In this document: in pieces, positions 55,901 to 64,000 of the stretch
Position numbering within the stretch: the first letter of the stretch is position 1
How the letters are laid out: each line of letters opens with the position of its first letter
Source: Neospora caninum Liverpool
Taxonomy: Eukaryota > Apicomplexa > Conoidasida > Eucoccidiorida > Sarcocystidae
Length of the DNA: 64,000 nt
Direction: 5' to 3'
Assembly (NCBI RefSeq): GCF_000208865.1
Contig: NC_018396.1
Span: 3,095,101-3,159,100, forward strand
Notes under the pieces: generated by a model
What the model saw: only the letters and a program-made list of their open reading frames with translations
What the model was told of the DNA's origin: nothing
Databases searched by the model: none
Position numbers and translations under genes: made by a program

Positions 55901-58900
55901 GACGGGTCGTCGGCTTCCCGCGAGGCAGGCGCGCTGCCTTCCGTGTCTCCTGTGTCTCCTGAGGCGCTGCCGACAGCGAATGCGGACACCCCGCAGTTTC
56001 CGGGCGCGACGGGGACTGCGGCTTTCCCTGGAGGCCCCGCCGCGCCCGGAAATTGCTCATTGGCCTGTGGCGCGGAGCCTCACTCTTCTTCGCAGGGGGG
56101 ACCGTCCGGCTCGGCGGGTGTCGGGGGGCTGCAAGACCCGCTTTCAGGCGCTGGAGCGGCGTCGCCTTGGGAGGGCGTCGGTTCGACTTTGCCAGTGTCT
56201 CCTTACGTCGCCGGCGCTCACAGGCGCGAGGTGCTGTCTCCACAAGCGCCTTCCTGTGGCTCCACTCAGAACGCGCCACCGCAGCTCAAGCAGCCGCAGG
56301 CGAGCGCCGAGCCCGCCGGAGACAGGATCCCGCCGATCCGCTGTGCCTCGTCCTCCTCGCTCTCTTTCGGCCACCACTACCCGCCACACTCGCCCGCGGA
56401 AGCGGCTGCGGCGAGTCTTCCGGGCGGGGGATTCCCAGAGTCTCAGCGGCGGCCCGCGGGGCTGACTGCGAATCAAGGCGGCCTCGCAACTGCTGACTCC
56501 CTCGCGAGTCTCTCCAACGGACCCGCAACGGCCGAGGCGCTGTCTCCGTCTCGAGGGGTGCGAGGGAGAGACGCGGATGCAGGCCAGCGCAGAGGAGAGA
56601 ATCGGATCCTCCGATGGAACACCGTCGGCGCGGCTGGCCTCACGCAACGGCTGTCGTGGAGTCGCTTCAGGCGCCGGCCCACTCGACAGCAGAGCGCGGG
56701 AGGACCGGGCCCCGGGGGGGACGAGCGGGTCCACCTTCCGGATTCGCCCCTCTTTGCGTTTCCCGAGACCGCGCCCCGAGTCGCCAACCACACTCCGGGG
56801 CTTCCTCGCCCAGACCCAGGCAGCCACAGAGGCCAGACGTGTCCGATGTCTGCGTCACCCGCCCTGGGGGGGGTTCAAAATCCAGGAAACAACGAACCGC
56901 GAAGCAGAGGCCAGGTGCTCAGCCAAGAAGTGGGAACACCGGCCCGGAGAAGGGAAGGCGTTCATGCACCCGGCGCAAACACTTCCTGCGCAAATACTTC
57001 CGCGGCAAATACTTCCGGCGGCGCAAATACTTCCGCGGCAAATACTTCCTGCGCAAATACTTCCGGGGCAAATACTTCCTGCGGCGCAAATACTTCCGCG
57101 GCAAATACTTCCTGCGCAAATACTTCCGGGGCAAATACTTCCTGCGCGCATGGGGCCCCGGCAGCGGGGTCTGGGGAAGGCCAAGACGGTCTGGAGACGC
57201 CAGACCTCGTCCTCGCCGGCAGCCCGAGGCCAGGCGCAACCTCCGTGGCAGCCGCCGCGCCTCCTCTGAAGCAGGCGGGATCGCAGAGTTCCCTGGGAGC
57301 GAGGTCGAGTCTTGGGAATCTCGACGCTTCTCTTCCTCGAACGGACGCCTCGGAGGCCAGAGCAGGCGAAGAACGCGACGGCCATTCTTCCGCCTCTTCT
57401 GCGTCTGCTCACAGCGACGTGTTTGTGAGGGCGGCAACCCAAGATTCTCTCTCTGTCGTGGGAGGGCGCTCGGCGCAAGCGTCGACGTCGCTGCTTCTTG
57501 CAGCAACTGCAACCAGACCTGGTCCCGAGAAGAGCGGCGCGTCTGGGGGCTCTTCGAGGAGCTTGTCGCGGCTCGCGCAGGCCGACATTCCCCTGGGGGC
57601 GCCGGGAAACGCAGAAGGCGGCGAGGCAGACGCGAGCGGGAAAGACGAGGACAAGGGGAGAGAGCAGAGCGTCGAGGCGGGGGCGCCGTCGCGTTCTTCG
57701 TCGATCCTCACCTTTGGGGCCCACGGCGAGCCGGAGCGTTTCGAGGAAGATCGGCCGCGGACGGACCGTGTGGAGAGCGTCAGTGCCGGTGGAAGAGACA
57801 CGCTGGAGGCGCGGGAGACAGAAAGCGAAGGGGAGCCGAGGCAAGGCTGTTCCTCATCGTCTGTGTTGTCTGTGTCTCCAAGAGAGCGCAGCAGCGAGGC
57901 GGAAGAGTCTGGCGGCGACGGGGTCTTTTCGGCTCCTGCGTTTCCCGAAGGCGTGTCTCCTCGTCTGGGGACCCTGGCGGTGCTGGGCATGGACGGCGGA
58001 GACAGGCCTGCGTCGCCTCGACAGGGCGACGGCGCGAGTCCGAGCAGCAAATCTGGGTCCGTGAGTTCCCGCTCATCGCTTCTGTCGTCTTCTCAGCCGG
58101 CCAGCCCTCCAGCGCCGTCATCCGCCTCCGCGTCCTTCCAGCTCTTCCCTGGCAGCGTCTCTTCCTCGGTGTCTTTCTCGCCCCAGTCCTCGGTCTTGCT
58201 CGACATGCAGGGGCCGCCCTACTTCTCCTTGCCTTCTTCCCTGGCGACGCTCCCGCAGAGGGCGGGGAAGACGCGCTCGGCCTCGTCGCTCGGGCAGCCG
58301 GAAAGTCTGCTGCGCCTGCAGTCGGATTCCGACTCGCGCAGGCGAAGTTTCGAGGTGGGTTCGCCGGACGGCTCGCCGCTAGTCGCGTTGAATGGGACAG
58401 GCCACGAAACTCTGGAGCCGCACGCGGCGGTTCCCTCGTCGAAACCGGCGCCTTCGCCCTGGACGCTGCCAGCCTTCAGCCGCAGGCGCGGCTCCGCGGG
58501 GGAGAGCAGGCGCCGGGGCTTCGGGCCTGCAGAGACACCATGGGGGTCAGGCCCCGGCCTGGAGATGTCGTTTCCTGTGGAATCTGGAAACTCTCTAGAG
58601 AGGGCGGCGCCTGGGAGGTCAGCGTTCGCGAGTCTCCCCTCTGTCCAGCACGCGGACGGATTCGCGTCGCCCTCCGTCCCGACGCCGCCGAGGCTCGCCC
58701 TTCCCCCAGAAGAAGCCCGAACGCAGCTGGAGCTAAGCAGCGAACCCGAGGAAGACGCCGAGGCGACCCCGCCGCGAGAGGAAAAACCTCGCCGAGAGAG
58801 AAGTGGAGACGAGGGGAGACGTCAGTGTTCGCGAGAAGACGAGGTCTTCGCCGGGTCCCCAACCGCCAACGGCCGACGGCGGTCTTCGGGGGGACACGGG

Positions 58901-59353
58901 GGACGAGGAGACACGGATCCGCGTGCAGCTGGTGCGCAGAGACGCAGGGCGTGGCCCGGAGACAGAGGCGCTGGTGCGGTGCGCCCGGGAAAGGAAGAGA
59001 CAGCGAGAGACAAAAGCGAAGCGTATCGCACAGGCGAGCCGCGCAGGTCCCGGGTCTCGAGCTTCGCGCGCGAAGACAGCTCCTCAGACGGGACCCGAGA
59101 AATCCCTTTCGGGTCTTCGCCAAGGAGTCCACCGGGCGGGCGACGCAAAGAGCCGATCTGGAGCGACGACGGCTCGGATTTGTCGGCGCCCGTGGGGCCC
59201 GTAAGCGCTTCGGGGAAGAACAGAGAGGAAGCCGGGAGTTCCTCGAGCCGGAGCAGCTCGGATAGAGAGGCGCAGACGGGGAGAAGATGCGAGCGAGCGG
59301 AGGGCGGGGGCGCAGAGTCCCCCCGCGTCTCGTGGAAAGTGTACCGTGACTGA
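50692..59353 (+). CDS. BAR-domain protein with very long disordered tail
   Basis: BAR domains are crescent-shaped helical dimers that sense or bend membranes. Nine exons give about 1557 residues: 50692-50724, 51402-51681, 52395-52495, 53036-53065, 53785-53838, 54286-54348, 54726-54784, 54914-54974, 55361-59353. Phases agree at every junction. The start MQRMKNFVSQKFSG is an amphipathic, lysine-containing helix like the H0 of N-BAR proteins. An Ala/Gly-rich linker (about residues 20-70) is unusual. The helical core contains EEQTKFVGRIDVFLSR, TALEMADVL, LLKERNEAAHHLDHYTK, KLSRLKSEAPSG, NENKLERASIEYHTAEEA and FFSAAQLVSK followed by ALLLSRELFSAATP; order and pattern fit helices 1-3 of a BAR fold. 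The tail from about residue 260 is Ser/Ala/Gly/Pro-rich, with an ANTS repeat and many Ser-rich acidic patches. No SH3 or PX domain is visible. The 30-base exon at 53036 is the least certain, and another short exon may be missing between 53066 and 53784. Confidence 0.75.
51184..51215. repeat. CT/TA microsatellite in BAR-gene intron 1
   Basis: A CT tract runs directly into a TA tract. Confidence 0.9.
51940..52000. repeat. ACATATATAT-type microsatellite in BAR-gene intron 2
   Basis: Repeated decamer-like ACATATATAT units end in a pure TA run. The intron also holds several GCATGCA motifs (about 51805-51870). Confidence 0.9.
52917..52947. repeat. TA microsatellite in BAR-gene intron 3
   Basis: An uninterrupted TA tract about 90 bases upstream of the 30-base exon. 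Confidence 0.95.
56971..57146 (+). repeat. 15-bp in-frame minisatellite (xANTS), 11 copies
   Basis: Variants of gcaaatacttcctgc encode GANTS, CANTS, AANTS and related pentapeptides, eleven in a row. Two six-residue units (GGANTS, CGANTS) mark 18-base variants. The higher-order order of G/C/A units repeats, so the array grew by multi-unit duplication. Confidence 0.95.
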
Positions 59354-60266
59354 GGGGGAGGCGGGGCGACGGACCTCTCCAGTTCCGGAGCTTTGAGTGT
59401 CTCGCACCAGAGCGCGCGCGTGGGGTCGCCGGAGACCGTTTTGTATGGGGGAAAGAACGTGGCAGCGTTAGGTGGCGAGCAAGTGTGTGTCTTTTGAAGA
59501 AGCTGTGCACTTGAGACCCGGAAGACGGGAAAAAATTTCGTCGAGCCGTGCAGAAAAAACCCCAGAAGGCAGCACACGACACCGAGTGCATGCATCCACC
59601 TGGCGCCGAAGCGAACAAGTGCAGAAAACCAGCTGGAGATAGAGTAGGAAAGGAGACAGTGCGCTGAAAGGGGACCGTGCTTCGCTTTGGAAGGCGCCAT
59701 GCGCACGGCTCCCCCATGAAAGAGCATGCGCGCGTCTCAGCGTTGCCCGAGAAAGCAACAAACACGAAAAGGCTTCGGATGCAGCGCCGGCCCCCGACGA
59801 AGAACTCGGGGACGGCAGTTCTCCAGATGACCAGATGCGCACAGTTGGTTCTCTACCCAAATAGGTCGTATGTAGAAGCCTAGAGCGGTAGATGCACAAT
59901 TACGCAAATGTGCCTTTAGAGAAAGCTTGATTTCCTTTTCGGTCATCCGATGAATTCATCGCTATACGCCGACTGTTTTCGCCTCCTTTCTGGCTACGTG
60001 CGCACAAACTGGTGTATGCTTGCATGCAGACGAGGGAACCTCCACGTACACATCCCGTCTAAGCAAAGGTTGATTTACAAACGTGTGGCTACGCTCGCAC
60101 CGTCAGCGTAGGTGGGCCGCGGTGGCGAAGGGTAATGTCCGGTTCTCTGCGCGTCTCACCATCTCCCCCTGTCTCAGTCTACGTGGCTCTTCTCTATGAA
60201 TGGTGCTATCTACGCCGTGTCTCCTACGCGTTTCCAAGAAAACCCTGCAAATAAAGACGGGGGGGG

Positions 60267-60366
60267 NNNNNNNNNNNNNNNNNNNNNNNNNNNNNNNNNN
60301 NNNNNNNNNNNNNNNNNNNNNNNNNNNNNNNNNNNNNNNNNNNNNNNNNNNNNNNNNNNNNNNNNN
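60267..60366. other. Assembly gap (100 N)
   Basis: Exactly 100 N, the conventional length for a gap of unknown size. The left flank ends in a run of eight G and the right flank begins with a run of ten C. Confidence 1.
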
Positions 60367-60631
60367 CCCCCCCCCCTCTGCCGGTGGGCAGAAGCGAATG
60401 AACAAAAAAGTGAGAGTCAAGGTCGAGAGCCTTCGGGAACAGAACTCGCAACGACAAACTTCCACAGCCAAGCGAGGACACATCCACGCAAACGCATGCA
60501 CACATGAGAACCCCTGCGCTGCACAAGAGAAGCGCACCCAACAACAGGGCTTCGCCGGCACGTCCGAAACACATGCAGACGCAGGCGCCTGTATACTCGT
60601 AAGTATGTATGTACACATTCCCCCACCCGTC

Positions 60632-60657
60632 TATATATATATATTTATATATATAAA
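60632..60657. repeat. TA-rich microsatellite
   Basis: An alternating TA tract with a TTT interruption. Confidence 0.9.
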
Positions 60658-61072
60658 TACATTCGTGTCGGCAAAAAGGCATTTCGATTTCTCGAGAGCA
60701 TCCAAAAGCGTGGAGAGATCGAACATAACTCGTCACGCCAGTGCACCTGCAGCAGGGTGCGGCAGTCCCTCAGGGTAGCCACGTGGAGCCAACGCACCGA
60801 GAGCCAAGAGACACAGGCACGTTTTGGTTTCAAATATCGACGTGGCGAACTGTGGAATGGGCGCCGAAAAGTGAGAAACGACACGCGAGACGGGAGCCTT
60901 CCACGGGGTCTTCCCCATTCCATCCGAAGGTCGCGCGAGGAAGCGGTTGCATGCATTTTTTCTCGCCCCAGCCCTGTCGAGAAAGCCCGCCTCTCCTTCT
61001 GTATACGCGAATTCAAGGACTCGCGTCTGCCAAAGCGAGGACACGCGCCGCACGAAGGGACTGGGATACGCT

Positions 61073-61091
61073 CCCCCCCCCCCCCCCCCCC
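61073..61091. repeat. C homopolymer
   Basis: An uninterrupted run of about 19 C in intergenic DNA. Together with 49222-49246 and the gap flanks, it is one of several G/C homopolymers in the right half of the window. Confidence 0.95.
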
Positions 61092-61950
61092 GCCGCCTCG
61101 CGCCTCCTGGTCCTGCCTGTCGATTGTATCGCGCGCGCTCTAAGAGTGAGATCCAGCGCGACGCACGGGCCCCGAATCGGCCTGTCCTTCATGAGAAATC
61201 GTGACAAGGCGGAGGCGGGTTTTTGTCTCTTTCACGGAAAAAAGAGACGTCGACGCGCGCCGTGGGTCAGAGTCTCCGTGGTCTCCACCGAGCACATCGC
61301 GCAGAGACGAAATCGAGATACCTACGCATGCAGATGGGGTGTTGCGGCATCAAAGAGCCGCTCTTTGGGGCTCCCCGGTCTCCCCGTTCATTGAGCAATG
61401 GGTTAAAGTCCATCTCAGAAATGCCCATACACGCGCACACCCAGCGCAGCGCGACTCGTGTCGCGCAGATTGCCACGACCGTCAACGGTTTTCACGCAGA
61501 GAGGAACGCCAAACAAATTGAAGCGCCGCGCGACGTGTGGAGAGAGACTCGTCCTCTCCTCTCGACGCTCGAGTCGAGCGGCCCGCTGTGGCGAAACCTC
61601 CCTTTGGCAGTCCCCCCCCTCCTCAGCCCCGCAGCTCTGGTGGGTTTTTAGCCTCTGGGACACAGCGAACGTGTGCTCCACACGCGCTGATTCTCTCCCC
61701 GCTCCCAACTCTCCGACGTCCACTTTCCTCTTCTCTCCCCCATCTTTCTGTGCGCGGCCCCACGCGTTTTTGTCGCCTCCCTCTCGGGTCTGTTTTTCAA
61801 GTCGCGTCTGTCCCCGCGGTCCACGCGTGTGGGCCCGCGCGGTCTCCGCTCGCGCCGCCGCGTCGCGGCCTTCCTTTCGCTGCCTCGATCCTTCCACGAA
61901 GCCCGCGCTGGTGTGCACCTGCAGCCTCTCTCCCCGTGCGGTTTTCGTCT

Positions 61951-63822
61951 TCACAGCTCCTCGAGGACACTGCCGACGGCCTCGCCTCCGCGCGCGCGCA
62001 AGTCGAGGGCGAGGAGTCGGTTGGTGTCGAAGCGCGCCTTCGCGACGCGCGTCTGCAGCCACTCGAGCATGTCCTCCACGGTTCTCTCTCCGCTGTAGAC
62101 GAGGGGTGGGTCATGTTTCTTTCCGTGGGGGAAGAGGAAGAGCGTCGGATAGCCCGGAACCTTCATGCCCGGCACCTCGTTGCGTGTGGCGTCGATCTTC
62201 GCGATGGTCACGCCGGGGACGTCTCGGAGTCGCGCTGCGAGTTCCTTGTACGCCGGCTCCAGTTTCCGACAGTACCCGCACCAGGGGGCGTAAAACTCGA
62301 TGAAGACGTCGCCGTCGGCGTCTTTGACAAGCTGTTGAAAGGTCGAACCCACGACGGTTTTCACAGTGCCGCGCGGTTCTTCCTCGTCGCTGACCGCCTC
62401 AGACCGGAAATACGGCTCTAGTTTCCGACCGACAAAGTCGTCGAAAAACGTGGAAACGACCGACGGCGACAGCGTGCGAATCGGCACTCGCGCCTGCCCT
62501 GATCTGCCGGAGCTTTTCTCCTCGGGCCTGAACTTCAGGGCGGGGTGATGCGGTCCCTCGCTGTCGGCGTTCACGGACATGATGCGAAGCGCAGGGAGCG
62601 CGTCTTCGTCGACGCCGAGCAGTTCGAGCATGTGTTTCTCGAACGGAGAGTTCACGCCGCACACGGTCGCGAGGAGCGACTGGCGGTGCTTCCGGGCGCC
62701 CTGGAGGAACGCGCGCACGACGGGGTCCGTCGAGGTCTCGGCCTCGACAGCTGCGAGCGCGTTCGGATTCGCCTTGGTGTCCACGATGAGGACTGCCTTT
62801 GGGCGCGGATCGGTGAAGAAGTTCTCTGGCAGGCGATCTGCGTCGAAGATGGAAATGAGCGGGAAGCGGAATCGGCCGACAAAGCTCGTGAGCGCCGCGA
62901 CATCCGAGGGGTTCCCGGTGTACAGGTGGACGTCCGGTTCGTGCGCGTGCTTGGAGAAGACGGCGATGAAGGGCGGGTTCGCGAGGCGTCGCTCGACGTC
63001 TGCAGGGATCTTCCCCTTCTGGAGCCGGCGAATGTGCTGGCGGAGATGGTCAATCAGTTGGGCGTCCTGGACGTGGCCGAAAAAGACGTCCTCGCCGAAG
63101 CGCCGAGCCACCGAGACGTACGCATTCGCGTCGAATCCGCTCGAGTTGAACGCCCCGACGATGACCAGGTGACCGTGCTCGCGGTTGGACATCATCTCGT
63201 CCAAGTGCTGCGTGGAAGTGAGCGACTTGTCGCGGTCCAGGCGCGTCTCCACCCAGTGAACGAGGTGGGTGCGGTGCCGACGGCCCTGGTACGGCTGCCC
63301 GCGCCCATCGATGAAGAATTTGAGCGTCGGGAATTCGCGGATGTCTTCAAAGTTCGCAATGTCCTCTTCCTCCACCGAGTCGACGAGGGCGAGAATCACC
63401 GGCGGTTCGTGGTGCGCGAGGATCTTCGCCGCCGCGTGGAACTCCGGCAACGTCGCCTTGGACCAATAGCACCACGGTGCGTAGTACATGACCAAGACAA
63501 ACGGATGGGAGGCGAGAAACTCCTTGTACGTCTCCAGTCCAGACAAGGACATCGCGCCGCTCTCGAGCACCTTCAGCTTGTTTTCCCGCGTCTGTTGCTG
63601 CTGCTTCAGACTGTAGCTCTTGGTCGACTTGTCCGAGGCAGCGTCGCCGGCTCGGGCAGCCTCGTCTTCCGCGTTCACGACGCCCGCCTCTCGCGCAGCT
63701 GCCGAGACACCCAGGGGCGACGGGAAACGGAACAGAGTGGACGAAGCGCGGGAGGCCGGCCCCGAAACGCTCGCGGAGAGCGCGAAAAGGAGCGCAAGGA
63801 CGCCGAACAGCGCGCCGGCCAT
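61951..63822 (-). CDS. Protein disulfide isomerase-like, one CxxS and one CxxC domain
   Basis: PDIs make, break and rearrange disulfides in ER proteins. One intronless frame encodes 623 residues from the ATG at 63822, whose first residues are a clear signal peptide (MAGALFGVLALLFALSA). Thioredoxin domain 1 has APWCYWSK with Cys118 and Ser121, so the resolving cysteine is missing. It continues with EFPTLKFFID, which carries the usual cis-Pro. The middle region (about residues 200-430) has the length and thioredoxin-like pattern of b/b' domains. The last domain has an intact APWCGYCRK at Cys515-Cys518 and VPGYPTLFLF. The C-terminus is LEEL, a degenerate match to the KDEL/HDEL ER-retrieval signal, preceded by an acidic/basic linker. 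The a-b-b'-a' order is that of classical PDI, but the protein is about 120 residues longer. The CxxS domain is expected to isomerise or trap substrates rather than oxidise them. Confidence 0.92.
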   Translation of the reverse strand: MAGALFGVLALLFALSASVSGPASRASSTLFRFPSPLGVSAAAREAGVVNAEDEAARAGDAASDKSTKSYSLKQQQQTRENKLKVLESGAMSLSGLETYKEFLASHPFVLVMYYAPWCYWSKATLPEFHAAAKILAHHEPPVILALVDSVEEEDIANFEDIREFPTLKFFIDGRGQPYQGRRHRTHLVHWVETRLDRDKSLTSTQHLDEMMSNREHGHLVIVGAFNSSGFDANAYVSVARRFGEDVFFGHVQDAQLIDHLRQHIRRLQKGKIPADVERRLANPPFIAVFSKHAHEPDVHLYTGNPSDVAALTSFVGRFRFPLISIFDADRLPENFFTDPRPKAVLIVDTKANPNALAAVEAETSTDPVVRAFLQGARKHRQSLLATVCGVNSPFEKHMLELLGVDEDALPALRIMSVNADSEGPHHPALKFRPEEKSSGRSGQARVPIRTLSPSVVSTFFDDFVGRKLEPYFRSEAVSDEEEPRGTVKTVVGSTFQQLVKDADGDVFIEFYAPWCGYCRKLEPAYKELAARLRDVPGVTIAKIDATRNEVPGMKVPGYPTLFLFPHGKKHDPPLVYSGERTVEDMLEWLQTRVAKARFDTNRLLALDLRARGGEAVGSVLEEL

Positions 63823-64000
63823 CTTGAACAATACGGTGTGGAGAATGGGTGAAAAACACGAGTGGCGGAAAACGGGGAGAGAATCTCGGCCACGGGGGAA
63901 AACTGGGGAAACGGACGAGCGACCGCCGGGTACGCCTGAGACAAACAGACGGGAACGGGAGCGCGGCGCGCTGGCACGAGGAACGAGAAAAGTGGAGACA
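63823..64000. other. PDI promoter/leader
   Basis: The last 178 bases are upstream of the PDI start. No other feature is seen before the window ends. Confidence 0.5.

Larger units (their letters stand above)
59354..61950. other. Intergenic between BAR gene and PDI, with assembly gap
   Basis: The region holds the 3' end of the BAR gene, the 3' end of the PDI gene (minus strand) and the 100-N gap. A C run (61073-61091) and a TA run (60632-60657) are present. No convincing coding frame is seen. Confidence 0.5.

Noticed and set aside
56614..59265. 883-codon plus-strand frame overlapping the BAR-protein tail
   Set aside because: It is the +1 shadow of the in-phase BAR exon: extremely Arg-rich, no motif, and no splice link to an upstream exon. 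The long overlap is notable but is explained by high GC at all codon positions.
58476..59765. 429-codon minus-strand frame
   Set aside because: It is antisense to the BAR-protein tail, with low-complexity composition and no recognisable feature.
62545..63852. 435-codon plus-strand frame
   Set aside because: It is antisense to the PDI coding region, which has an unambiguous signal peptide and active sites.
1..64000. CRISPR arrays, prokaryotic operons or ribosome-binding sites, and complete transposons
   Set aside because: None was seen. The introns, tRNA form and protein families are eukaryotic, and the tandem repeats lack the spacer structure of CRISPR.

Overview
The window is eukaryotic nuclear DNA with GT-AG introns, long serine-, alanine- and proline-rich reading frames, pyrimidine-rich intergenic DNA, many TGCATGC-type motifs and TA microsatellites. 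Together with the protein types (a multi-Kazal secreted protein, large low-complexity tails, a COG6 with long insertions), this points to a coccidian apicomplexan of the Toxoplasma/Neospora/Hammondia group. That assignment is an inference from style and families; no marker in the window settles the species.

Layout. 1-3.3 kb: a two-exon gene of unknown function (+). 6.4-10.3 kb: intronless COG6, a subunit of the conserved oligomeric Golgi tethering complex (+). 11.1-11.6 kb: a candidate small two-exon gene (-), missed by simple frame reading, that encodes a 109-residue protein. 13.0-15.9 kb: a basic protein of unknown function (-). 17.6-18.8 kb: a small RRM protein with a spliced RNP2/RNP1 domain (-). 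21.8 kb: a tRNA-Thr(UGU) gene (-). 23.0-27.0 kb: a nine-exon RPN13/ADRM1 proteasome ubiquitin receptor (+). 28.8-29.5 kb: two orphan exons of an unidentified gene (+). 30.5-34.5 kb: a six-exon 3-hydroxyisobutyryl-CoA hydrolase (+). 39.1-47.2 kb: a 2.7-kaa protein with three Kazal domains (+). 50.7-59.4 kb: a BAR-type membrane-curvature protein with a 1.3-kaa disordered tail (+). 62.0-63.8 kb: a protein disulfide isomerase with one degenerate and one intact active site (-).

The genes do not form an operon or an evident functional cluster. Three of them (COG6, the BAR protein, the PDI) act in or around the secretory and endomembrane system, and the Kazal protein is a likely cargo of it. This looks like ordinary neighbour composition in such a genome rather than a linked system. 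The most novel items are the BAR-domain protein with its decapeptide-scale ANTS repeat array and long tail, the giant Kazal protein with an internal hydrophobic segment, the small 11-kb gene, and the altered ubiquitin-contact loop of RPN13. One 100-N assembly gap lies at 60.3 kb between a G run and a C run.

Exon boundaries were chosen by eye from splice consensus, reading phase and protein similarity remembered from the families. No search was run.
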